Under the pieces are notes generated by a model. The model was not told the DNA's origin and did not search any database. It saw nothing but the letters and a program-made list of their open reading frames with translations. Of a stretch of 64,000 nucleotides of DNA, positions 1 through 7,234 are shown piece after piece. Every line of letters starts with the position of its first letter. Position 1 is the first letter of the stretch. The stretch comes from CAZPBC01 sp964584775 (lineage in GTDB: Bacteria; Chlamydiota; Chlamydiia; Chlamydiales; SLFE01), in assembly GCA_964584775.1 (NCBI GenBank), contig CAZPBC010000007.1:1-64000 (forward strand), read 5' to 3'. Both the position numbers and the translations under genes were made by a program.

Positions 1-151
1 ATGCTGGCTTAAGCCACCTTAAGGGTCTGACAAACCTGACAAGTCTTAATTTAAGTGGAAATGCAGACTTTGGTGGGACTTGCAAACAGATCACTGATGC
101 TGGCTTAAGCCACCTTAAGGGTCTGACAAACCTGACAAGTCTTAATTTAAG
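1..151 (+). repeat. Perfect 55-bp direct repeat inside the LRR gene
   Basis: Bases 1-55 and 97-151 are identical and both start at ATGCTGGCTTAAGCCACC. The period is 96 bases, 32 codons, so the reading frame is kept. Identity at third codon positions indicates a recent duplication or gene conversion rather than selection on protein alone. Shorter copies of the ACAAACCTGACAAGTCTT core recur at about 265, 350 and 413. Confidence 0.9.
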
Positions 152-509
152 ATGGTGCGAATGGATCACCGGTACTGGCTTAATCCACCTTAAAGGTCTG
201 ACAAGTCTTTCGCTAGCTGGGGGGGGGATCACCCGTACTGCCTTTGTGCACCTTAAGGGAATGACAAACCTGACAAGTCTTGATTTATGTGCCACAAGGG
301 TCACCGACGATGCTGATTTAGTGCAGCTTAGGGAAATGACAAACCTGACAAGTCTTGATTTAACTCAAACGAGTATCACCGATGCTAGCTTAGTGCAGCT
401 TAGGGAAATGACAAACCTGACAAGTCTTGATTTACCTTCCTGGATCTCCAGTGCTGGCTTAGTATCATTACGGAGGAGTCGTTCAAATAAGATGAGACTA
501 AGCTACTAA
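1..509 (+). CDS. Leucine-rich repeat protein, 5' end outside window
   Basis: The reading frame is open from the left edge (codons begin at base 3), so the true start is upstream. It encodes about seven LRR units with the core HLKGLTNLTSLNL, each closing in an (I/V)TDAGL-type turn, the pattern of F-box/AMN1-like cysteine-containing LRRs. LRRs bind proteins; in amoeba-associated chlamydiae such proteins are often considered host-interaction candidates, but nothing here shows secretion. Two units are identical over 55 nucleotides (1-55 and 97-151), so the array expanded recently. The last residues (RSRSNKMRLSY) leave the LRR pattern, so the C-terminus may be truncated or fused to decayed sequence. 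The following 750 bases hold remnants of related genes. Function unknown. Confidence 0.75.
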   Translation, partial: AGLSHLKGLTNLTSLNLSGNADFGGTCKQITDAGLSHLKGLTNLTSLNLRWCEWITGTGLIHLKGLTSLSLAGGGITRTAFVHLKGMTNLTSLDLCATRVTDDADLVQLREMTNLTSLDLTQTSITDASLVQLREMTNLTSLDLPSWISSAGLVSLRRSRSNKMRLSY

Positions 510-662
510 GTTGACATTCCTTCTCTTGCTTTAGCATGGGGAGGATGTCAAAGGATAGCCGCCAAGAGATCATATGGAACACTGCACCGACGCGATAACA
601 ATAATTAAGGAGCTAGGAGGGGATGGTTTGGCATGTAAGCTATGGACGAAAGTGACAGGCTA

Positions 663-782
663 TCACATAAGGTCGCTCGAAGAAATAGTTCTGATTTGCT
701 TCTTTAGCCATTGATTCCAGCTGCTAGAACTTCTCAAGCCAATTGATTTGACGTAGGTTTTGGCTTCTTCTATCGGCACCAT
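663..782 (-). pseudogene. Short ORF resembling one integrase-repeat unit (remnant)
   Basis: The 39-codon frame reads MVPIEEAKTYVKSIGLRSSS and continues SWNQWLKK. This resembles the first half of the 'integrase repeat unit' (EARxFVRSLGLKSxxEWxxW), a short module found in multiple copies in some large bacterial and environmental chlamydial proteins. The next part of a normal unit (a PxNPxxVY-like stretch) is not in frame; a loosely similar MPNHP lies in another frame just downstream. A stop codon directly precedes the start. I read it as a fragment of a decayed gene. The resemblance is from memory and rests on one short segment. Confidence 0.3.
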
Positions 783-912
783 ATTTTTTTACCTTCCATT
801 CTCCTTCTCTATCAATACTTTTAAACCCGTTGCGACAACGACATGTTTGACAGCTATATTTTTTTCATCCTTTTACATACTTTGGGCATCGCTTGATACG
901 AGAAGGTTAACT

Positions 913-1128
913 TCAAGGATTTTCAGGAATGAATTGAGGCATCCTTCCTGAGTGTCGGTAAGAGAGCTTGAGAATATATTTAATCGTCACGGCTGTCTCA
1001 ATGGCAACATTAGAGAAGATGAAAGAGGCCCCTTTTTGTTTATTGGCTTTTCCAGGGCTTTAAGGCGTTTTCGTGAATTCAGAAAGTTACGTATCAGAGA
1101 ATTGTTATACTCATTTCTTGTGGCTCAT
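913..1128 (-). pseudogene. IS5-type transposase remnant, frameshifted
   Basis: Read on the minus strand, the segment begins MSHKK. In a shifted frame it gives NNSLIRNFLNSRKRLKALEK, and then in a third frame FSNVAIETAVTIKYILKLSY followed by RHSGRMPQ. This order matches the N-terminal half of IS5-group DDE transposases (SHKKYxxxxYNxSLVxRG..., then YSDLAIETALTLRxVFxLPLRQTEGF). Stops and at least two frameshifts make it non-functional, and the DDE catalytic part is absent. The start lies about 20 bases downstream of an LRR remnant in the same orientation, suggesting insertion into an LRR gene. The family assignment is by eye. Confidence 0.5.
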
Positions 1129-1149
1129 AAGGGTAGTCTCCTTTTGTTG

Positions 1150-1218
1150 CAAATTCGTGTAACATAAATCAAGACTTGTCAGGTTCGTCATTTTCTTAAG
1201 GTGCACTAAACCAGAATT
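1150..1218 (-). pseudogene. Single LRR unit, remnant in opposite orientation
   Basis: The minus strand encodes NSGLVHLKKMTNLTSLDLCY, continuing TNL. It is nearly the same as the units of the LRR gene at the left edge (for example the DLVQLREMTNLTSLDL units), and shares the ACAAGTCTTGATTTATGT core at the nucleotide level. No gene of useful length surrounds it: downstream it reads into the transposase remnant, upstream it runs into the ctcC 3' end. It is evidence that a second LRR copy once lay here, inverted relative to the first. Confidence 0.65.
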
Positions 1219-1260
1219 CGACTCTTGACTTACGCAACAAGGCCTTGTCCAAATTAGAAG

Positions 1261-2610
1261 CTAGACAACACCAAATTCTTTGAGTTTTTCGATGAGGTGG
1301 GTCTCTGAGATACCTAGGGTTTTGGCCGCCTCGGAAGAGCTTTGGTTGTGGGCTTTGAGGGCGTCTAAGATGAACTTTTTCTCGAGTTCTTTGAGGGTCA
1401 TGGGGACCTCCTGTGATTTCCTGTCGAGAGAGAGGATATCGATGTAGATCTCTTCCGGCTGGATCTCTTTTTCTCCGTCGCGGGAGGTGACAACGGCTCG
1501 TTCTAGGATGTTGGCTAGTTCACGGATGTTACCCGGCCAGCTATAGTAGAGAAGCTTGTTCTCCGCCTCTTTCGACAGTGCTTTGAGAGGCTTGTGGTTT
1601 TCGCCGCTGAATTTTTCAAGGAAGTAGTGGGCGAGTGGAAGGATGTCCTCTTGCCTCTCTCGTAGAGGTGGGAGGTAGAGGGGAACGACGTTGAGACGGT
1701 AGAAGAGGTCTTCACGCATCACTTTCTGATCGATGAGATCCTGGACTTCACGGTTTGAGGTGGAGATGAGGCGGACGTCGACTTTAACGGGTTTGGTTCC
1801 ACCGACACGCTCAAAGAGCTGCTCTTGGGTGACACGGAGGAGCTTTGCTTGCAGGCTCAACGGGATTTCGGAAATCTCGTCGAGAAGTAGAGTTCCACTG
1901 TTTGCAAGCTCGAAGCGGCCGAGCCTCTTCGAGGTGGCGCCGGTGAAGGAGCCCTTTTCATGTCCAAAAAATTCAGACTCAATGAGGGTTTCTGGAACGG
2001 CGGCACAGTTGACTTTGATGAAGGGCTTGTCGTGGCGGGGAGAGAGGCGGTGGATGAGTTCGGCGATGACCTCTTTACCTGTTCCGGATTCACCGTGGAT
2101 AAAGACGCTGGCGTTACTTTTCGCAATCTGGTCGACAGAGGCAAGGATCTCCTTCATTGCAGGGCTTTCACCGATGACCTGCATCTCTTCGGCCGCACTG
2201 TGACCTGCTTCTGCTTTCAGGTAGCTATTTTCATGAATGAGGGCATAGTGCTCATTCATCTTGTTGAGCAGGGCTTCGATCATATCCGGGGTGAAGGGCT
2301 TGAGGAGGTAGTTGAACGCTCCGAGACGCATCGCCTCGACAGCATTGTCAATGCTTCCATATGCTGTAATCACAACGATCATGGTGGAAGGGTAGAGGCC
2401 CTTCATTCTTTTGATCAGCTCCAGTCCCGTCATTTTTGGCATTTGCATGTCTGTGATCATGAGATCGGGCGGCGCTTTTTTAGCGACCTCGAGGGCATCT
2501 GCTCCTGATGCGGCAGAGTAGACATCAAGTTCCATAGCAAGCAGCGTCTCGACAAGAAAGTCGCGCATCACGGGGTCGTCGTCGACGATGAGAACACGTT
2601 CAATTTTCAT
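1261..2610 (-). CDS. ctcC: Sigma-54-dependent response regulator, CtcC/AtoC-like
   Basis: This is an NtrC-class transcription activator acting with sigma-54 RNA polymerase. The receiver domain (residues 1-120) has the acidic pocket D10-D12, phospho-acceptor D54 in MITDMQMPKM, T82 and K104. The AAA+ domain follows: Walker A GESGTGKE at 173-180, the sigma-54 contact loop at 220-225 reading GSFTGA (usual GAFTGA), and Walker B LLLDE around 241-245. The last 45 residues carry a Fis-type helix-turn-helix (SSEAAKTLGISETHLIEKLK). From memory, the CtcC of pathogenic Chlamydia has lost this DNA-binding part; here it appears retained. The start codon overlaps the stop of the kinase gene by four bases (ATGA), so the pair is translationally coupled. 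Confidence 0.92.
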   Translation of the reverse strand: MKIERVLIVDDDPVMRDFLVETLLAMELDVYSAASGADALEVAKKAPPDLMITDMQMPKMTGLELIKRMKGLYPSTMIVVITAYGSIDNAVEAMRLGAFNYLLKPFTPDMIEALLNKMNEHYALIHENSYLKAEAGHSAAEEMQVIGESPAMKEILASVDQIAKSNASVFIHGESGTGKEVIAELIHRLSPRHDKPFIKVNCAAVPETLIESEFFGHEKGSFTGATSKRLGRFELANSGTLLLDEISEIPLSLQAKLLRVTQEQLFERVGGTKPVKVDVRLISTSNREVQDLIDQKVMREDLFYRLNVVPLYLPPLRERQEDILPLAHYFLEKFSGENHKPLKALSKEAENKLLYYSWPGNIRELANILERAVVTSRDGEKEIQPEEIYIDILSLDRKSQEVPMTLKELEKKFILDALKAHNQSSSEAAKTLGISETHLIEKLKEFGVV

Positions 2611-3614
2611 TGTTTCCTCGGCAGGGTGAATGTCAAAATAGTGTTTCCCTCTTTGAAAGAGGCTCTGAGTGCACCGCCCATGGCCATGGCTGCTTTTTCC
2701 GCTTCGGGTAGCCCCATCCCTGGTCGCCCAGTGGTTGAAAAGAAGGGCTTGAAGAACTGTTTCAGCTGTTCGTCTGGGATCTCTTTCGAAGCGTTGGTGA
2801 CCCGGATTTTAAGTTGATCGGCTTCATCGATCAATTCGACCTTTACGGTTTCCTCTGTGGCATCGAGAGCGTTGAAAAGGAGCTCTGAGAGGAGTTCATA
2901 AAAGAGTTTCTCGTCGACCTCTGCAGAAAGAGGAGCTTCAGGAATTTGAAACTGAAGATCAATATGCTCTTTTCCTTCGGGAATGCGCAGCCAATGCTCT
3001 TGTTGAAGCAAGAGGGTGCAGATCTCTTTCCTCTTCAGATGGAGGTTTGTGGGACGCAGCAGGTTGGAGATGGCTAAAATCTTTTTGCTGAGCTCTTCTG
3101 CGCAGGTCATGATTTGGGGAAGCATATGGTGGTGCTTGAGGCTTTCGGGGTCTTCCTGCCGGAGAAGATTAATGATGCCCATGATCGCGGCAAGGGGGGT
3201 GGTGAAGTCGTGAGCGATGGTGTTCGCCACTTGTTCGAGGAAGAGCTCTTTTTCAGGCTCACCTCCCCGTTCGCTGCTGTGCAGCAGAACGATGACTCCC
3301 TCCGGCTCGGTGGGCTCTTTTTTGTTGAGCGGCACCAGCTGCGCATGGATGCGCTCGCGTTTTGAAGAGGTCTCCAGGTGGCTATTGACGGTTTGAGGGG
3401 AGTTGAACTTCAGCGTTTCAAGGATTGCATCGGTGATCTCTCGACCAAAAAGCTCTGTAGGTGAGAGTTTTGTGGCCTCAGAGAGGGTAAGGGAGAGAAG
3501 CCTTTCTGCCTCGCGGTTGATGAGCTGCACGCGGCCCTCCGGGTCCAGTAGGACAAAGGCGACTGAATGGCCGAGGGTAGGAGGCTGAACTTCTTTGATT
3601 TTGGAGGACTTCAC
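2607..3614 (-). CDS. ctcB: Cytoplasmic PAS sensor histidine kinase, CtcB/AtoS-like
   Basis: Partner kinase of the adjacent sigma-54 activator. A PAS-like segment spans residues 15-110. The H-box is NTIAHDFTTPLAAI with the phospho-acceptor H135, and the ATPase domain has an N-box (LLFNALDAT), an F-box (FFKPFFSTT) and a G2 box (GRPGMGLPEAEKAA). The usual DxGxG G1 motif is not visible: the region after the N-box reads RVTNASKEIPDEQL, so nucleotide binding may be modified. No transmembrane segment or signal peptide is present, so it should sense a cytoplasmic cue. The start is a GTG; the intergenic space to rpsD (about 220 bases) must hold divergent promoters. Identified from fold order and synteny. 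Confidence 0.88.
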   Translation of the reverse strand: MKSSKIKEVQPPTLGHSVAFVLLDPEGRVQLINREAERLLSLTLSEATKLSPTELFGREITDAILETLKFNSPQTVNSHLETSSKRERIHAQLVPLNKKEPTEPEGVIVLLHSSERGGEPEKELFLEQVANTIAHDFTTPLAAIMGIINLLRQEDPESLKHHHMLPQIMTCAEELSKKILAISNLLRPTNLHLKRKEICTLLLQQEHWLRIPEGKEHIDLQFQIPEAPLSAEVDEKLFYELLSELLFNALDATEETVKVELIDEADQLKIRVTNASKEIPDEQLKQFFKPFFSTTGRPGMGLPEAEKAAMAMGGALRASFKEGNTILTFTLPRKQ

Positions 3615-3833
3615 CGAGGACCCTATATATCTGTTCCTAAAGCCTCATTTTCCTCATCGATTCTCTTTTTATCAATTAAATTTAAAATATTATATCTTAT
3701 TCATTTTAAGAAGTTTGTGTGGTTATGTTCTGACGAATTTTTTGGAAAATAGAGATCCTACTGCTTGCGTGAAATGGCAACGTATGAAATAATTTGCCTC
3801 GGTCATTTTGAATAAAGACTTTTAGGAGAATAA

Positions 3834-4454
3834 ATGAGCCGTTACACCGGAAATAAGAATCGCGTTGCTCGCCGTTTTGGAGTGAATATCTTCGGGCGCA
3901 AGCGCAACCCCCTACTTCACAAACCTAACCCTCCTGGAGCTCACGGCGCCAAGAGAAAGAAAAAGTCTGAATATGGACTTCAGCTTGAAGAAAAGCAGAA
4001 GCTCAAGGCTGTTTACGGCATGCTCAGCGAGAGCCAGCTGATCCGTTACTACAAGGAGGCTGTCAGCCGTCCTGGTAACACAGCTCAGCTTCTCACTGAA
4101 ATGCTGGAGTGCCGCCTGGACGTCGTTGTCTTCAGACTCGGGTTTGCTCCCACTCTCTTTGCTGCACACCAGATGGTCTCTCATGGACATGTGACTGTGG
4201 ACGGAAAGAAAGTGGATCGCCGCTCTTTCCAGGTGAAGCCTGGAATGAAGGTCGGTCTTCGTGAAAAATCTCAGAAGATGAGAATTGTTACCGAGACTCT
4301 AGAAAGCCAGAGAAACCCAGTACCTGATTACCTTTCTCTAGACCGCGAAAGCTTCTCTGGTTCCCTACTTGCGAGTCCTATGCTCGAACAAATCCCTTGG
4401 CCGCTAGAAATCAACCTGCCAGAGATTTGCGACTTTCTCGCACACACGACCTAA
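3834..4454 (+). CDS. rpsD: 30S ribosomal protein S4
   Basis: S4 nucleates 16S rRNA assembly in the body of the small subunit. The N-terminus MSRYTGNKNRVARRFG is the bacterial form, and the S4 RNA-binding domain occupies roughly residues 95-160 (CRLDVVVFRLGFAPT through HVTVDGKKVD). The length (206) is standard. A good ribosome-binding site (TTAGGAGAATAA) precedes the ATG. It is monocistronic here, not in the alpha operon, and ends at a clear intrinsic terminator 44 bases past its stop. The rpsD-murJ-nfo neighbourhood matches what I recall for Chlamydia trachomatis CT626-CT624. Confidence 0.98.
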   Translation: MSRYTGNKNRVARRFGVNIFGRKRNPLLHKPNPPGAHGAKRKKKSEYGLQLEEKQKLKAVYGMLSESQLIRYYKEAVSRPGNTAQLLTEMLECRLDVVVFRLGFAPTLFAAHQMVSHGHVTVDGKKVDRRSFQVKPGMKVGLREKSQKMRIVTETLESQRNPVPDYLSLDRESFSGSLLASPMLEQIPWPLEINLPEICDFLAHTT

Positions 4455-4497
4455 TTTCTATTCCTATTTGGAGTGAAAACTCCTCTTCTCTTCCTAA

Positions 4498-4525
4498 GCC
4501 GCTAGAGTGTCTAGCGGCTTTTTTT
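4498..4525 (+). terminator. Intrinsic terminator after rpsD
   Basis: A perfect 9-bp stem GCCGCTAGA / TCTAGCGGC with a GTG loop is followed by seven T residues. It ends rpsD transcription. The convergent murJ stop lies about 55 bases further on. Confidence 0.93.
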
Positions 4526-4581
4526 GTGCCCTTGAAATGCGGGTGAATTCGAAAGGAAATTCTGCCAAGTGGACGATGGCA

Positions 4582-6180
4582 TTATGTGACAGTTTTGCGA
4601 GTGTTCATGAAAAATCCAGGGTAGTGAAACAGAGTGAGAAGGCTGCTGTAGGGTAGGAAAAAGGCAGCGAGAATCACTCCAAAGCGGGTCGCTTGGGCGC
4701 TGAACACGTGAGCGAGTAGGGGTTCACTTGTGAAGAGGTGGAGGAAGGGGAGGTCGTGGGTCAATTGGTAAGTGGCAAAAAGAGCGGAGGCCGTTCCAAA
4801 AAGGGCTGCGATCAGGACACGGCATGAAAAAAGGCTGAAGTGCGTTTCGAAGAAGACCTGTCTGGCAGAGGAGTCTAAAGCGTAAAGCAGAAACCCGAGA
4901 TTCACGAAGGCACTGATAGAGGTGGCGATGGCTACACTCACCGATGAGAGACCCATCCCAAAAACAAAAAAGGCATTCAGTACGATATTGGTGACGACGG
5001 CTGCTGAGGAAGCAATTGTCGGTATTTTGTAGTTTTTTCTCGCAAAATAGAGAGGGGCAAGGATCAAGATGAGCGTGGCAGGGAGGAGCCCGAGCGTGTA
5101 GGCCCAGAGGCAGAGGGTGGTGTAGGCCGTGGCACCCACACTGAAATCTCCTCGTTCATAAAGAAGTGCGACGCCCTCAGGACCGAAGAAAAAATAGCAG
5201 AAGAGAATGGGGAGAATGAGGATGAGGTTGAGGCGTAGGGCTTCTCGTAGTGGAGAAACTCCTGACTCGCCCTTGGCAACGGCTTTTGAGAGCACCGGCA
5301 GCGTGACACTGGCGATCGCAATCCCAAAAAGCGCGAGGGGAAGCTGTTGGATGCGGAGGGAGTACCAAAGATAGGCGGGACCAGAAGCATCCGCAAAACG
5401 GGCGAAGAGAGGATCGAGAGCGCTGTTGATTTGTTGGGCGGCGACGCCTGTCAGGGAGAGAATGAAGGCAGGAAAAATCTGCCTGACCGAGTCGAATTGG
5501 AAACTAAAGGCAGCAAGGGAAAACTCCTCACGGATGGAAAGAAAGACCTGTGGGAGTGTCATTGCCCACTGGACGAAGCAGGCGACATTGATCATCAAAG
5601 CGAGGACGAAGAGGGCTCGACTCTCTTCTTGCCCACCCATGAAGAGGACTGTTGCGATCCAGGTGAGGTTGTAAAAGAGGGGGGTGAGGCTCGGAATAAA
5701 AAAACATTTTTCACAAGAGAGGTAACTAAACGAGAGGCCATAGAGTGAAATAAAAACAAAAGAGGGGCACATCCATTTGCTAAAGAAGAGGATTTGCTTT
5801 GCATCAGCTGAAAAATAGGAGCTCTGCTCGAGGGTGTGTAGGAGCAGGCTCGTGCCGAATGCGAGTATTGAGAGTCCTATAAAGAGAAGCGTGAAGAGTT
5901 CAATGAAGAAGTGGACCGCTTTTTGTTTCGACTCTTCTCTCAGTCGCTCGAAGGCAGGCACAAAGGCCGACTGCATGGCACCCTCTCCAAAAACGCGTCT
6001 TGGGAGATGAACAAGCCGGATCGCGACAAGCAGGGCAGCGAGAAGCGGAGTCACTCCAAAGTAGGCAGCGGTGACCACATCGCGTCCGAGGCCCGAAAAG
6101 CGGCTCAGGAGGGTCCCTGAGAAGAAGCGGCTGGAGGAGGTGACAAGGGCTTTAAAACTCATGAGAAACGAAGGTAACAT
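4582..6180 (-). CDS. murJ: Lipid II flippase MurJ (MviN)
   Basis: Inner-membrane MOP-superfamily transporter that flips lipid II for peptidoglycan synthesis. At 532 residues it has the family length and about 14 hydrophobic segments, with the N-terminal signature SSRFFSGTLLSRFSGLGRDV and a following FVPAFERL matching the MurJ family. Chlamydiae make a thin septal peptidoglycan ring, so the gene is expected. Its 3' end contains a near copy (one or two mismatches) of the 17-bp inverted-repeat element found just upstream of its start. It is transcribed toward rpsD, and the start faces the inverted-repeat element and nfo. Confidence 0.95.
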   Translation of the reverse strand: MLPSFLMSFKALVTSSSRFFSGTLLSRFSGLGRDVVTAAYFGVTPLLAALLVAIRLVHLPRRVFGEGAMQSAFVPAFERLREESKQKAVHFFIELFTLLFIGLSILAFGTSLLLHTLEQSSYFSADAKQILFFSKWMCPSFVFISLYGLSFSYLSCEKCFFIPSLTPLFYNLTWIATVLFMGGQEESRALFVLALMINVACFVQWAMTLPQVFLSIREEFSLAAFSFQFDSVRQIFPAFILSLTGVAAQQINSALDPLFARFADASGPAYLWYSLRIQQLPLALFGIAIASVTLPVLSKAVAKGESGVSPLREALRLNLILILPILFCYFFFGPEGVALLYERGDFSVGATAYTTLCLWAYTLGLLPATLILILAPLYFARKNYKIPTIASSAAVVTNIVLNAFFVFGMGLSSVSVAIATSISAFVNLGFLLYALDSSARQVFFETHFSLFSCRVLIAALFGTASALFATYQLTHDLPFLHLFTSEPLLAHVFSAQATRFGVILAAFFLPYSSLLTLFHYPGFFMNTRKTVT

Positions 6181-6185
6181 ATTAG

Positions 6186-6331
6186 CCTGGATATTTCATG
6201 AGGAATTGTGAAAAGGGGACAAAATTCTCTCGAAGGGAAGGGTCTTGCACCCTTTCCGTGAAGGGGTTCTGTTGAAGGGGACGAGGGAGCCTTTTGCGCT
6301 CGTTTTTACGAGGACTCATGAAATATCCAGG
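6186..6331. repeat. MITE-like element with perfect 17-bp terminal inverted repeats
   Basis: CCTGGATATTTCATGAG (6186-6202) and its exact reverse complement CTCATGAAATATCCAGG (6315-6331) bracket 112 bases without a coding frame. The interior has smaller hairpins (GAAGGG...CCCTTTC near 6235-6260 and CGAG...CTCG near 6281-6302). A near copy of the end lies inside the 3' end of murJ (4604-4620, TTCATGAAAAATCCAGG). Size and symmetry suggest a miniature inverted-repeat transposable element or a dispersed palindromic repeat. No flanking target duplication was evident. Confidence 0.6.
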
Positions 6332-6382
6332 TGAGTGGAAAAACTGGGAATTTTATCTCTAAATGGTTATGATTCTTAACCT

Positions 6383-7234
6383 ATGAAAAAGTATTTGATC
6401 GGTGCACACACCTCTGCCTCCGGCGGCGTCCAGAATGCTCTTTATGAAGGAGACCGGATCGGCGCGACCACCATCCAGTTTTTCACAAGTAACCAGCGCC
6501 AATGGAAAGGAAAGAAGTTTACCCCTGAAGAGATCGCTCTTTGGGAAAAAGCAAGAGAAGAGACAGGTATTGAAGTTGTGATGAGTCACGACAGCTACTT
6601 GATCAACCTCGGTGCTCCTGTTGAAGAGAATTTGATCAAGAGTCGGAAAGCCTTCCGTGAGGAGCTAGAGCGTTGTCAGGCTCTGAAGGTGAACTACCTC
6701 AACTTCCACCCTGGAGCTCACCTGAAAGAACCGAAAGAGCAGTGCCTCGACCTCATTATTGAAAGTCTTCTCGAGCTTGAAGAGCTGGCAAATAGTGGAG
6801 ATACCCTCCTTCTACTAGAGACGACAGCAGGTCAAGGGTCGACTGTCGGCCGCAGCTTTGATGAGTTGGGTTACATCGTTCGGGGGGTAACGGACCGTAT
6901 GCCGATCGGCGTTTGTATCGACACCTGCCATATTTTCGCTGCGGGCTATGATATTCGTACGGATGCCGCATGGAATGCGACCCTAAAAGAGTTTGATCAG
7001 GAGATTGGACTCGATTACCTCAAAGCATTCCACTTGAACGATTCCATGAAGGGACTGGGGTCTCGTGTCGACCGCCACCGCCCTCTAGGTGAGGGGGAAA
7101 TTGGACTCCCTTGCTTTGAATTTTTAATGAAAGACCGACGGACTAAAAACTTACCTAAATATCTAGAAACCCCCGGAGGACCCGACCTCTGGGTGGATGA
7201 AATACAACTACTCAGAGAGTTTGCAGAAAAATGA
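6383..7234 (+). CDS. nfo: Endonuclease IV (AP endonuclease)
   Basis: Class II AP endonuclease that cleaves 5' to abasic sites in base-excision repair, using three zinc ions. The TIM-barrel metal ligands are in recognisable motifs: HPGAH near residue 113, GVCIDTCHIFAAGYD around 175-190, HLNDSMKGLGSRVDRH around 214-230 and YLETPGG near 260. The length of 283 is typical. No strong ribosome-binding site precedes the ATG. Its stop overlaps the asnS start (ATGA), so the two are one operon. Confidence 0.96.
   Translation: MKKYLIGAHTSASGGVQNALYEGDRIGATTIQFFTSNQRQWKGKKFTPEEIALWEKAREETGIEVVMSHDSYLINLGAPVEENLIKSRKAFREELERCQALKVNYLNFHPGAHLKEPKEQCLDLIIESLLELEELANSGDTLLLLETTAGQGSTVGRSFDELGYIVRGVTDRMPIGVCIDTCHIFAAGYDIRTDAAWNATLKEFDQEIGLDYLKAFHLNDSMKGLGSRVDRHRPLGEGEIGLPCFEFLMKDRRTKNLPKYLETPGGPDLWVDEIQLLREFAEK

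Larger units (their letters stand above)
510..1260. other. Decayed region without an intact gene
   Basis: About 750 bases hold no convincing full-length gene. On the minus strand there are three recognisable scraps: an integrase-repeat-like ORF (663-782), a frameshifted transposase remnant (913-1128) and a single LRR unit (1150-1218). The plus-strand frames at 760-951 and 952-1167 have no ribosome-binding site or family resemblance and are likely antisense to those remnants. Overall it looks like an IS insertion into an LRR gene followed by decay. Confidence 0.6.

Noticed and set aside
760..1167. Two short plus-strand frames after the left-edge LRR gene
   Set aside because: No initiation signal and no family; the minus strand in the same place reads as transposase and LRR remnants.
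1960..2508. 182-codon plus-strand frame opposite ctcC
   Set aside because: It lies wholly antisense to well-defined receiver and AAA+ motifs of ctcC.
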